Positions 49,650 to 62,156 of a DNA stretch of 64,000 nucleotides are shown here, one piece after another. Location: positions 1-64,000 of the forward strand of contig CAJQUW010014316.1 in assembly GCA_907163375.1 (NCBI GenBank), given 5' to 3'. Position 1 is the stretch's first letter, and the number at the start of each line of letters is the position of its first letter. The notes beneath the pieces were generated by a model. It saw nothing but the letters and a program-made list of their open reading frames with translations. It made no database searches and had not been told where the DNA came from. A program made the position numbers and the translations under genes. The stretch is from Prostheceraeus crozeri (lineage: Eukaryota > Platyhelminthes > Polycladida > Euryleptidae).

Positions 49650-52514
49650 TTAACAAGTAAAAATTTAGGATCAAATATTCTGAAATATTTAGGCAAAGAA
49701 ATGAGGCCTATAACATATCCTAAGAAAAATGCCAACACGAATTGCGAACGATGCTCAAATAAATTAAGAATCATGTAAATAACTAGCAATCATGTTGTAT
49801 CAGGCTTCAATAATTTTGAATTTTTTGTGTAAATGCTGTGCATAAATGTCATTTTGACACTCGTTAAAGAATCTCGAATCGTTGAGTGAAAAATGTCTCC
49901 CCAAATACACAAAACAACGTATTACGCCGCGAGTACAAAGAGATAATCAACAGCTAACTGAGCATCAACGGTGTTTCGGCCGCTTAATAATAACTAGACA
50001 CCTCCGCAAGGCTTGCCAGTAGTCTGATAATTATTCAAGCAGCACCTCTCCCCGTACTCAAAGATTTTGCATGATCCGTGCCGACTAACTTCTGCCATCT
50101 GACGGTTGCGCCTCACCACCTCAGTCATTCTTCTCCAGTGAGTTGACAACTAACCTCAACAGGAAACACCTCAACTCTCTATCATCGATCTTCGCACTTG
50201 TTCTTCAATTCGTCATATCGCAGATGCTTCCTCTCGCGTCCTTCCTGCATGCGCATTTCTCAAGGGACCGTAAACTCCATCAACAAAAACAAACGGACAT
50301 CTCTGTTGACCATCGCCAGATCGGGCCTCAACTTAGTACTCACCACATCTGATGGCATCGTAGAATTTCCCTCGTCACACCTCACCTCCCAAACACCACT
50401 CCCTAAACCACTCCTAGTCCTTTCCAGTGCTCGCCGTTTCTTCTTCGCCTCCCCTTCCCGCACAAATCAGATCGGTTCCGCCGACCCACCTGAACATTGC
50501 TTTCCTTTCACCGCTTCCTCAATAGCAACCTTCAACATCTCCTGCGACGTCAAGTGTAAGCCCGTAGCAGATCACAGCAGGGCGATAGTGTGTGCGCCAG
50601 AGAAAGCCTGAGACTTTTTCTAGAAAAAATTAGAGACTCATTTCAGTGATTGTGTAAAAACAGCTCCAATGAACTTGATTTTCTACTCGCGGTTGATTTC
50701 GATATTTGCGAGCGCCAGAGATTATGAGGAGTCTTCTTCCTTATTCGATTATTTGGGCTAAGAATTTGTAATCAGTCGTTGGATTTCATTGTCAATCAAT
50801 CGCACATGGCACGGAATATTTCTCATAGATTCATTCAATGCTTTGTAAGCTGAAAAGTATCATAATGGTCTGGTTTTGTATTTTCTCATTATATTAGATG
50901 ACGCTATAACTTCGCAAGTAATCAATCATAAATTTCAATCTTTTGCCAATGAATGAATAAAAATTCAAGTAACCGGCGATTACTTATTTCATTGCATTGA
51001 ACTTCAATTGGTCTAATACCTAACAATTGCAATTCTGAAAGCTGCATGACATTCCATAATATAATTAATTTAATGAGCATTCAGTAGAACATCAGTCATG
51101 AATATCGACGAATTCCTTCATTCATGAAGATGTTTGTCATTTGAAGCGGTAACACGAAGAATCAAGGATAATTAGAATGACATTGAATAAAAAATCCGAC
51201 AAAATGTCACTTTATCAAAGAAGTAATGCTGCTGCCGTCAAATATTTTTCAAGTTAACAATGGGCCTTATCAATGTTTCATGAGATTTCATGCTATTTGG
51301 ATATGGAAAAGAACTATTTGGAAAGAGAACCTATATCCCGCAATTACTCGTACAATAAATTATATTGTAATAATAGTGATTATTAAAAAATTCCATAGTG
51401 TCGTGAAAATGGTGCCAATCTGATAGAAAGAAACAAACGAGTCCCAATTATTCACAGACATCAAGGAAAAATGCGTCTCAGATTCCGAGTTCCGCCTAGG
51501 TGAGCGTAGAAAGAAAATATGATTTTAGCATTTTGCATCGATCACAAAGAATCAAGAGGATAAAAGAAATCCTGAAGATAAATCATTTGAAGATAATTAT
51601 TGATAAGAAATGATAAACATTGGAAAAATCCGAGCCACTACAGTGAAAAGAGAGACTTTTTCATTAAAGATTCATGATAACGATTCCATTTGAGATTATA
51701 GTTTTGAGCAATATGTTGTATTACGATGATGCGCAGACCAATTGATCAATTGACATAAAAGCAGTGAGACGGCTACGAATGTCTTCAATAGTTATGAAAC
51801 GATTGAAATGAGGAAAACGTGGAACATCAGATATAATATACACAGAGAATATATTAGATGCAATATTTTACGTAACTTGGCCAGTAGGTCACATTCTTGT
51901 GCAGGTGAAAGACAAAAAATATCATGGCATAATTCTCGCTTCCTTGGTCCCATTCTACACTCTTCTTGCGGATAGTGAAAAAAATTCTTGACGGTGTTTA
52001 TTGAGCTATAATTCATCATTTGTCATTTCAAATGCATCGAGTAGAAATGATCTAGACGAATTTATTTGAAAAGGATCTTTTGTTGCCATTGGTCAGGATA
52101 ATAACGGTCGCAGAAAATAGTTTTGTTAATATCATTAAGCAAATCTATTTGTTGAGATTGCTGAAAAGATTTCTGAATCATTGCAACCTATGGTCAATCA
52201 TGTCATAACTATGAGTTGCCCCACGAGCGTGAAGCGCGAGTTTAATCGAGAATGTTGCAACCAAGTTGTCGCCCCAGTTTTCTGACAAACTGACATGACA
52301 AACTGAGATTATTTTTTTGATACATGAAACGCATAAATCATAGATATCGGGCCGGGTGACCAATGATTTATGCAAGCGTTTATAAATTATCGGAAGTTTG
52401 ATTTTTATATATCAGTTAGTTTGTCGGTTTGTCATGGTCTCATAACCAGTGGCTAGCTTCATAATTAGCTTTCAATGGCTATTGATATGATGGATCATAG
52501 AAAAAGTTTGTTTA
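49650..52514. other. Interval without a recognised gene
   Basis: 50,100-50,620 is GC-richer and holds overlapping frames (137 codons on plus at 50,198), but their products are low-complexity-like and match no domain I know. The rest is AT-rich and appears blank. Confidence 0.45.
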
Positions 52515-52930
52515 TCTGAAGTTGACTAGAATGGAAATTGATTCAAGGTCACGGCACATCTTGGGGAACTAAGTTGGGGCATGCAGGAGCTCACTAAGTG
52601 GGTTTAATGTTGAACTGGCTGCTCATTGTTCGATTGCTATGATATTATGTCAGCAGATTGCGCCATTTCATTTACGTTACATGTTCCAATGATTCCTTTC
52701 TAGTCAAACAAGAAGAGACGACCTGTATAATTCTGTGAGTAAGACAGAAGAAGAGACGACTTATTTAATTCTGTGAATCTTAGTAATTGTATACTAGTAT
52801 TAGACGTGACTGATTCTAATCCAATGATGCAGTCGCTGACAAGTGTATCTAAGTGAAAATGCGTGCGATTTTGGTACCACTGTTGTGCATTGCATGAAGT
52901 TTAACTTCCATTCTAGAGGCTTTATTGTTA
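52515..52930. repeat. MITE-like repeat, copy 2
   Basis: This repeats the motifs of 44,150-44,400: 'gactagaatggaaattgatt' at the left, 'gtgactgattctaat' and 'aagtgaaaatgcgtgcgatt' inside, and 'aacttccattctagaggc' at the right. It has an extra internal segment with a tandem 'gaagagacgac' unit (about 52,710-52,775). Confidence 0.8.
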
Positions 52931-54084
52931 TCAGTTTCTATTTGATGGAATGATTGAAATCTTTATGACGCAAATGATCAATAGGGGTGCGTCCTAAAAT
53001 TGCGTACTCTTTACATAATCGCAATCCAAAGAGATTTATGCCCAGACATCAGCAGTTCAGACGAGCTTTCGGATCTTTGAACTATTCTTCTTTTGTTATG
53101 TATCAGGGAACAAATTTGAAGGATTTCTATGTTTGAAAATCATTTATTTTGGATCTGGGGCGACCGCAGTGGACAGTGAGTTGTAAGTGACAAGCTAATT
53201 TCAATGGGTGAATCTTATTATTAGAGATTTGGTAGCCTAACAGTTTCTGAGCGGTCGCCCCTGATTGTTGAATTGCAAATTTCAAAAAGTTTTCAAATGC
53301 ACTGCTCTTAAAGGCTGCACCACAAGCGATTACACGAGAGCGCAGCGCGAGGATGGAGAGATGATAGAGAGAATGGACTTCTATGACATAAAATGATCAA
53401 CTAGAGTACGTCTTTACATGTTTTCTCCTTAGAGATCGCATCTAAACACTTTTATCAGTAGTTCAGACCGGACCGGTCTTATAATCAGTGAAATGTTCAT
53501 CTAACCGTTATGTATCTGGGAACAAAGTTAAAAGACAACCACAGAGCTGATAATAAAAAACGGACTACCTATTTTTCGCTAATTTTAATCGTTCTTATGC
53601 CTTAGGATCGTGCCGCACAACAACGTGTCATACATCATTCAAAAGCTTGTGTTTTCAGCTTTAAAGTTATCTATCACAGACTTACATCTGTTGCTGGATT
53701 TACTGAACAGTGATCAAAATATGAAAATCGCTTAATTAACAAATCGCAATTTTCAGTAAGAAGACGTGTGAGCAGTCATGAAACAGGCATGGGGAGAACG
53801 AGCATTTTCTGAGCTCTCTTTTGATATAGTGATCATCAAAATCGGTGGACTAGGAAAAAGTCAGTGATACTGTGAAGTTATCACAAAATCATGACTCCTT
53901 TTACTGAAAATGTTATATTCTCACTGTTTTATCAAAAATGCTCATACTTGGTATCTTCAGAATCCTTGCGATGCAAGGAGCTCGAATATTTAAGTTTCAT
54001 TCATATAAGTTCAATAGTTCTTTTTCTACTTTACTAGTTTTGTGAATGAAAGACAGCACGAGTTGCCGAGGCCTTTCGTTCACT
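52931..54084. other. Interval containing one half of a diverged duplication
   Basis: 53,640-54,050 aligns with 58,620-59,040 (see the partner entry). No gene was recognised. Confidence 0.55.
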
Positions 54085-54799
54085 CTTATGAGCAGAGCTG
54101 GAAAATTCCACTGAAATTTTTTAATTCCAATTCCAATTCCGGAGCAGAAATTTTAATTCCAAATCCAATTCCTATTCCAGTCGAAACAGTTCAATTCAAT
54201 TCCAATTCCATAATAAGATTCAATTCCGATAATTGCATGTTGCGTATAGTGTATTATGCTAATGTTTCTAACGTTTGTTCGTTTCAATCCAACCCACGTA
54301 CCCTTATCCTATCCTCGTTGTTCCTGTGTGCTGTTCCCTGCGTCGTTCCTATGTGCGTCTTCATGCTCATAGTTCATATTTCTTGTGTACATGTACGTGC
54401 ATATATGCAACCGGTCAGCCTACGCCATTTTCGTTTCGTAAACGAGATATTCACGAGATTATCTCGTGAAAAGAAATAAAAGAAAGTTAACGGTCAGCAA
54501 AGAATCAAACGCTGAGAGAGAGAGAGAGAGATGAGATGCGAATAAATCTATTAATAAACTGACAGAAGAAAGAAATTCAGTGTGCGAATAACGTGATTGT
54601 TGATAGCAGAAAAAACGACGATTAAAATGATATCATGAAAACTGATTAATTGGTCCATGTCAAAAAAAGGATATTGAAATTCCGTGATAAGAACGAAATG
54701 TGATCAGGTCGAAAGCAAACGAGCAGAGATTAAAGGAAACTGTTTCAATTTTCAAAAGAAAGTTGTTTTATCGTCAAGTCTCCAAAAATTTGTATAAAT

Positions 54800-55995
54800 T
54801 AGAATAATAATAATAATAATAATGCTTTATTGAAACCAAAATACATAGAGCGGTACATGGTTATGACTGCAAAGTCATGTAAACTGTGAAAATCTGACAA
54901 AGGAGTTGGTGTAATAAGATGGTTTCCGCAGAGGAGCTGACAGTTGCCTTTGATGTCTAACTTTGCTGACATGTTGACGGACGTTGAAAAAGGAGGACAG
55001 GCGATGAGTGTCACGATGATGAGACACTTTGCGGATGAGTTTAACGCAAACACGATCTAACATTTGTCTTAGGGATGGCTTGTTGTATATGCTGCACCAA
55101 CGTTTGGCCAAACGATCCAGACGTTCAAATTTGCAAAAGTGTTTCATTTTCATATCACATACAATGGGCCAACAAAATGATAAACGAGAAAAAACAAGAC
55201 CCATGTATGCCTGCCACACAACATGATCTTCATTACAACTGATCTTCAGACGCTTTACAATGGACATAATACTACAGCATTTTTTGTATAAAAACGAGAC
55301 ATGAGAGTCCCATGTCAAATTAGCACTAAAGAAAACACCGAGGATTTTCAAATTTACAACTTCCTCTATGACTTCATCATTGATAACAATATTAGTACAT
55401 CTGGTGGGATCAAAACGCTTAGAAAGAGTCATACATTTGGTTTTATTCACATTTATTGTCATTTTCTTTTGGGCTACCCAATTACAAAAGGTGTCAACGT
55501 CCTCTTGAAAAAGATCATTACTGGTGTTACCATTCGATAAGTGAATGAGGGTTATATCGTCAGCATACGAAATAACCTTCGTGTTAGCGAACTGTGGGAC
55601 ATCATTAATCATGACAACAAAAAGTAGAGGTCCTAACACAGAGCCCTGAGGCACCCCACTGGTCACCTCTCTCCAAGGTGTGGAAATGCCATTAACGTAA
55701 ACACGTTGAAAACGATTTGACAAAAAGCTTTGTATGAGATTCACTACAAGGGGATTGGAAGGGAAAAGGGTTCCAAGACTTTGGAGCAAGGTGAGGTGAC
55801 TGAGTGAATCGAAAGCCTTATTGAAATCAATGGCAAGGAGTCGACAAAAGTTTGAGGGGCTGCTAGCGATGTGTTGAAGGGAAGTGAGACGAATGGTCAG
55901 AAGGGCATTAGTGCAACCACCATTATCACCTGGGATGAAACCGAACTGTCGGCGATCGAATTTGCCTTGTAGGGAAGGTAGAAGAATAAGAAAAA
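54800..55995 (-). mobile_element. 5'-truncated LINE inside the hAT-type element
   Basis: The minus-strand reverse transcriptase begins in the palm region (FDRRQFGF, LAIDFNKAFDSLSH, SGVPQGSVLGPLLF, ISYADDITLI). It then runs openly through the thumb and tail to a stop at 54,875. The 3' end is an (ATT)n tail read on minus (about 54,803-54,825), as in I/CR1-type LINEs. The endonuclease is absent, a typical 5' truncation. The open frame continues upstream of 55,995 only by chance. Confidence 0.9.
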
Positions 55996-56029
55996 TAAGA
56001 AACGATGAGAAATTGCATTTTGTAAATGA

Positions 56030-56870
56030 TATTATTAAATAATCAATCTTTCGACGCACGATGTTTTTCTTATTACGAAATATATTTCGGCGGACCGCCC
56101 TTGTCAATCAATTTTACAGTATTGCATTGTATATATGATTTGAAATCAAATTCAGTAACATGTAACAAGAAGAATGTCAAAATATCATTGGTAAAGTTAA
56201 AGATAAGTCAAAGACAGAGAAGCTAGACGTTCATGAGCACATAGCACTTTTTATGTGCTACCTTTTCATCACATCTGCCATAGCATGTAATTATATACCA
56301 TAGTCTCTTAATGCTGTAATGTCAATGTAGGCAATTTCGATTGATATTATTCAGTTTTGTTATTTATGAGTGTCATTTTGTTGTTGATTTTTGTTTCTGA
56401 TTGTTACAGGTTCGGCGATCTGTCTTTTCATTGCGTTGTTATGGTACACCCCGCTTACGTTCATGTTAAAATTTTGTTTGATTCCTTCATGCTGGGTTTC
56501 ACAGTGCCTCCATAATACAGATGCTTCTGGTTTTTCATTCAATTGTTTGACATGTTCATTTCACCTCTATTTTGTATTTCTTGACGTCTCACCCACATAT
56601 ATTGCTTTACAATTGTCACATTTTATTTTATACGTCACTCCTGATGTCTCACAATTTCCTTTGCCGCTTGACTTACATGCTAGACATTCATTTTTACATT
56701 TAGCTTTCTTAAAAGGATGGGATTTTTGTAATTTTGATTTAAGCGTTGTTCCAGTTTTTTTCGATGACCTTTATTCTTAAACCGCTATCCTGAACTTGTT
56801 TTTAACATTTTCTTTTCAAAACCGAATTGGGTGTTGCTGTAATAAAGAGACCACTTTCGTAATTTCCTCT
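56030..56870 (-). pseudogene. Penelope-like element 3' part with GIY-YIG endonuclease
   Basis: On minus, from about 56,870 down, segments of the PLE linker are seen ('LFITATPNSVLK'), then 'YKIKCDNCKAIYVGETSRN' (the GIY-YIG core). An open piece at 56,542-56,360 follows ('SVLWRHCETQHEG', 'FNMNVSGVYHNNAMKRQI.E'), the usual end of this domain. A 'ggcggaccgccc' hairpin near 56,089-56,100 marks the terminal region. It is frameshifted at least twice and lacks its reverse transcriptase. Confidence 0.8.
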
Positions 56871-56890
56871 TTGATAAGTTTTTTCTTTCT

Positions 56891-56897
<7 letters not shown>

Positions 56898-56925
<28 letters not shown>
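56898..56925. repeat. (TA)n microsatellite
   Basis: About 14 TA units interrupt the interior of the hAT-type element. Confidence 0.9.
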
Positions 56926-56927
<2 letters not shown>

Positions 56928-58447
56928 TTTAAAAATATATATTTCTACTCTATACTTTGAAAAGGGTTGTGACAGCCGAAATATAAGTATTAAATTAACT
57001 CATCGAGTTATCAACCAAGCAGCCTCGGCTACATAGACGAATTTGTCTTAACTCGTTAACTCGTTAGACTGTTAATTGTTGTGAGTAGAAGTTGAATAAT
57101 AGTTCATTTAATTGAATAATTAATTATTAGAATAATTTGTTGACACTGTCTATATTATGATTTGAACTGACAGGGTTGCTACCCTTTATTGCAGCGTTAA
57201 TTTTCCTCTTTCCAAACCAATCGCTTTTCGTGTGTACAACAATTAAGTTAGTCTCCAATTTTTGTGCATGTCCTATCAAGAACTGAATTCAACAATTGTT
57301 TTATTTTGATTAATTACCTTACTCGATAATTAACTAACAGATTGAACAAAGATGATTGTCTTTTTATAGTCTGTTTAATCGCTGAATTAACATTGTCCGG
57401 GGGCTGTAGGCCCATCGAAGTCACAAAAAACACCCTTTATTCAACAATAGAATAAAGCTGCCTCTGTCGATGTATCTCTCTCTTATCTCTGCGTGCAGTT
57501 AACACAACGGCCGAGTACTGTGATTTCAATTTTTGTACAAATAGATTTATCACAGGTCTATCGAAAAAGTGGAATTGAGGTTCATCAAGGTCAATTCCAA
57601 TTCCAATCCAATTCCAGTAGATTATAAAATCGTCAATTCCAATTCCAATTCCGACTTTTCCAACTCTGCTTATGAGGCAACACATGAACAATGAAATGCA
57701 GATACGGTCAGTGTGGAATCACTCAACATCGGACAGAGATTCGCAGTACACACAGGATTCCAAGATACGTAAAAGAGAAGAATCATTACACATCCACATC
57801 AGTGAAAAGTTGGAAGAAACAGCTGTAGTACATTTTCCATTGAGCGTAATACAAGTCTGAATTCTGACGAACTAGATCATTGACACCGCACAGGGTTCAC
57901 AGTCACTAAATTTAGATCGTGAGGAGTCGAACGATGTGAATAATGTTTCCATTTCATGAATATTTCACGGAGAAACCTTGAATCAGAGATAGGTACTGCC
58001 CACTTAGCAGATGCTCAGACTTCAATGTGAAAACGGTAGCTCATGTGTTCCCTAATACGACTTTCCTCACGCAGTCCGGACTAGTTGTAAGCGTGACCAT
58101 CAATATTCAAAGATGTCATCTCTAGACCAAACAACGCAGACAAAGCAATTTATCTCTGTGGTGCATCCTAACTTTTTCAGTTTTTTTTTCAGTTCAGTAT
58201 ATACCGATTTTTTGCCAGTTTTCTTGAAGGAAAGCTTCTTTGTATTGCTTGCATTACAATGTTTAATTATTCAAAATGCTTGTGTTTGCCGATCTTAGGA
58301 GGCTTGCCAAATATGAATGCATTTGGCTTCATAGACAGGGGTTCATAAACATGATAGGAAATGTCCTAATACACTTAGTGTCAAAAATTATACTCTGGAA
58401 TCTGTACTTTTCGCTTAATCAGAGAAAACATGGAAAATTTCAATTTT

Positions 58448-59360
58448 GCCAAAACACGTCAATCTGCGTCCCATTGGATTAACATGTGTTTTTCTTTCAT
58501 CCTGCCTGACATGAAGAATAACTAGTTAGAACTAGGCAGACGCGCAGATTCGAAGCATGGAATAGGGTGCACATAATGCTGTGAAAGTCTCATTTTCGAC
58601 GAAGTTCATTCGGTTTTCATCCCTTCCAATCGTCCACACTACAACTTGTCATGAATCATTGGAAAGTCTGCATTATCAGGTTTAAATGAGCTATCATAAG
58701 ATTGTATCCGTAATTTTGTTAATTGCTCAATTTACAGATCGTATTTTTTCAACAAGAAAACATGTGAGTATGATAATGAATCAGACACGAGTCAAATGAT
58801 CTTTTTCTGGGCTTTCTTTTGATACACTGCACATCGAAATCGATTGACTAGGAAAGAAACAGTGATATCGTGAAATTATCACGAATTCGTGACTTTAATG
58901 GCTCAAAATGTTATTTTGTCACTTTTTCATCGAAGATGTTAGTGTTTAGTATCGTTGGAGATCTTGCGATGCAAGGAGTAAGGATATGCAAGTTTTCAGC
59001 TCAATAGTTCTTTTCAAACTTCTTTCAGCATTTTTATCATGACCGTTTCAGTACACAGATATGCAAGGTCAACGACGATTCAAAACAACTTGTGCCTACA
59101 ATTCACTTGCATCCTCAGTTGTGAAGCTAACAAGTATGGCAAGTGCGACTTCTTTACATGTGTGATGCACCACATTAACCCGATTTCTATGTAATAGAAA
59201 GCGTCAATCTGCGTCCCATTGGATTGACATGTATTTTTCTTTGATCGTGTCTAGCAAGAAGAGGATCTAGTCACAACTAGGCAGACTCGCAGATTCGTAG
59301 TAGGCACATGGTGCACATCAATATGTGAAATTCTTATTTTCGGCCTTGTTCCATGCAGAA
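58448..59360. repeat. Local duplications
   Basis: 58,448-58,620 and 59,203-59,360 are direct repeats sharing 'gtcaatctgcgtcccattgg' and 'aactaggcaga.gcgcagattcg'-type segments. Between them, 58,620-59,040 is a diverged copy of 53,640-54,050, sharing 'cttgcgatgcaaggag' and 'tcaatagttcttttt'. The two larger copies lie on either side of the hAT-type element at 54,093-57,668. Confidence 0.75.
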
Positions 59361-60929
59361 AATCGCTCTGGCTGCGGGACTGTACTGGTTACTTTGCGAC
59401 AAGTGGACGCTGTGTGACAATAATTGAAAATCTAACTACTCATTAGTCACTTTCATCAAAATATTGATACCTTTAGGCAATAAAGAAGCCTAAACCGAGA
59501 TATAGCGAGGCCTTGCAGCTGCTACACGCAGCTATTTTCAGGCGAATGTTCGCACGCAATGCCTCAAAAGATTTGATTTGATCGAAGCAAAATAATTTGT
59601 TGTTCGGATTCCAGATGTCCAAAATAAAAGCATTTTTTTCTAATGGGTATTGTAAAGTATCCTGATGCAGACTCTACGTGAAAGTCTGGATGAACCCCAG
59701 GCCTTCTTACGTTTGCACAGTGGATGAGATACAATCGACATTGCGTATGATGCTTTTTCACGAGCGAAGAGAATACAGAGCTGCTATTTGTTTTTACTTC
59801 CATAAAAAATGATTCATAATGCAGTTTGCCATGTAGTTATCAACTTCCTAAGAGATAAATTCGGAGATAAATCGTAAGACGTATCAAAATATTTGTCCAA
59901 ATGAATTTCAGCAAAAGCGGAAAAGTCAGAGTTCACAACAACGCACAAAGCAGACTTCAAGCAATTGTTTATGACCTGCAAATACGATATTAACACACAA
60001 TTGCATCTACAAATTGAATCTTCCTCCACATTTGTTTGTTCGATTAAAGCATTCTCTCGACCATCACTGTCTACGTTGTCAAGCGCTAATGTGTTTATTA
60101 AAAAATTGTAGCGCGATAGGACGGAACGGCAATTATAAAGCAATACTTTAATTCATCACTTCTACGTAAGTCAATTTGATGATGTTATGAAGAAAATGTT
60201 TCATTTCATTGGTTATTGCACGTTGATTCTAGATATATTTTCTATTTATCAAAGTGCTAATGGGAAGTTGTGATTTAAAGAAACAAATCAACTCATGGAA
60301 AAAAACAAGTTTTCATCAAAATCCTTCGACACACATGGGAATCAAAAACATAAACACAACCGTTGATGAAAAAATGAAAGGTTATTGAATTCGAAACATG
60401 CATGATTAAGTACTTATGTCTGATATTTCGGAAGAGATGACATGACATTAAACTTATAAAAACGCAAGCCATACAGTGCTCTTTGAGATATAGCTTTGGA
60501 TGCGTGGAACAAAGGTCATCAAGAGTAAGCACTTTGATCAAGAGTGAGCATCAATGCGAGAGATTGTGCTTTTAGAGAATATAGGCCTATTTCTGAAATG
60601 CTGTCTTGAGCGCATAGTCCTTAAGTGCCATCTCGAGCAAATGGTTACCCAGTAAAAATTCATTATAGAATTCCTTGACATGTTCTATTCGGATTTGTTG
60701 ATGGCAGCGTCCCGGTAACAGAGAAACGCAAAAATTCAAGACATCAATGGAAATTCTATTTTTGACGGTCAAATTAATGAGTCATATGCTCATTATAATT
60801 CAGAGTCCTCTGCTCACAAAGTGTGCCGCCTACTATGTGAATAACTCACTACACAATTTGGAAGCGTAATCATCGTCTTCCAACAAAATTTGAAGACGAG
60901 GATTCAATGCAGGTCGTACCTTTCCTCCT
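59361..60929. other. AT-rich interval without a recognised gene
   Basis: Minus frames of 60-109 codons (for example 59,814-60,143) have no recognisable domain or motif. Confidence 0.5.
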
Positions 60930-61740
60930 GGATTGCTTACTTTCCATACATATAATGGTGCTATATTCAAAAATAGTGTTTCCGTCGCACTGGCACGATG
61001 AAATCTCGATATTTTTCACACGATTAAGCTATCATTGGTGTTTTCTTCTTCTAGAGTGATGTATTAGATATTAATTTGTTCTGAGAGTATAAGGACATGA
61101 TGTTCCCATATATGGAAGTTGCTAAATTAAAAAACACGGTTTCCGTAGCAATAGTTCGAAGTGGTGCAATTAGGCTTATCTTGGTGTACCTCTAGCTTGT
61201 AGGATGAATAATTCATAGACGATATTCGCTTGAAGCTGAGACTGTGAAGATCGACTACTTTTCAGATATGAAAGTTGAGAAGTTCAAAATTGCAGTTTCC
61301 ATTGCAATGGGCCGATGAATTTTTCAGTTTTTTTGTTTTTAGAGATTTTTTATCACCATCTATACACATTTCTTCCGCTTCGATGGATTGTTATGATTTG
61401 ATGTCTGAGAACATGAGGATAGATTAATTTCCATATAAGGAAGTTGTGATGTTCAAGGAAACAGAGCTGGAAATCCTGTTTCCATGGCAAAACCCCGACA
61501 GATATTTTGCGATTTGGTCTTTTCAGAATCCATAAATCACATAATATCTAGTTATCTACTCTATTCTAATTGACAATTGGCGTTTGAAGCTGAGAATATG
61601 AAGTTTGATTACTCCCCATATATGAAAGTTGAGATGTTCCAGAAAATCAGAAAAGTGCAGTTTCCATGGCAATAGCTCGACAAATCATTCTCGTTTTGGT
61701 CTATGTAGAATCCTTAAGTCTTTATGTATCCAAATTGTCA
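60930..61740. repeat. Degenerate tandem array, ~170-bp unit, about 5 copies
   Basis: Each unit carries 'ccatatatggaagttg', 'gatgttcaa', 'gtttccatggcaatagctcg' and 'ttttggtct..gtagaatcc' variants in the same order. Recurrences lie near 60,950, 61,110, 61,270, 61,425 and 61,620. The units are diverged by eye, so the array is old or not homogenised. Confidence 0.75.
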
Positions 61741-62156
61741 TTTCGCCTTGATGGATAACTTTTATTTGTTGCTGAATGACTATTTTCTCGCAGACACCTG
61801 ATTACTCGAACTGATGAGCATATTAAAGGCAGACCGCAAGATTCTGAAATTACAAAACACATTCATAAAGCGACAGCCAATGATTTTTTTTATTGCCTGC
61901 AGTACTAGGCACACTCGCATAGCTGAATCCATTTTGATTAAAATGCATGAAACTAACAATTTTTTGAACTAATGCGATTCTTCTGTTTAGTTGCATATCT
62001 TTCAATTGTACTGACTGCAGAGACGGTCCAAAAGACGGAAAACTTAACTTTTTAGATTGAACTCTATCGATATCCGATACCATTGAATTTGAAGTTTTTA
62101 AAAAGACAACTCACTCTGGCATTACGTTAGATAAACGGAGTTGGATCTCTCAGTCT

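Larger units (their letters stand above)
54093..57668. mobile_element. Transposase-less hAT-type element carrying LINE and PLE pieces
   Basis: The ends are inverted repeats CAGAGCTGGAAAA and the complement of CAGAGTTGGAAAA, flanked by the perfect 8-bp duplication cttatgag (54,085-54,092 and 57,669-57,676). Next to each end is an array of 'ttccaattccaatt' motifs (54,120-54,230 and 57,590-57,650). No hAT transposase domain is visible inside. The interior is largely a LINE fragment, a PLE fragment and AT-rich sequence. Confidence 0.9.

Noticed and set aside
50198-50611. 137-codon plus frame in the GC-richer 50.1-50.6 kb patch
   Set aside because: Serine/proline/arginine-rich with competing frames on both strands; no domain or splice context supports it.
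55996-56107. Upstream extension of the truncated LINE frame to an ATG at 56,107
   Set aside because: The extension reads PLE-side sequence, and LINE homology starts only near 55,995.
56940-57020. Possible further hammerhead-like motif ('gggttgtgacagccgaaat')
   Set aside because: The first core box is absent and the strand is opposite to the neighbouring PLE fragment.
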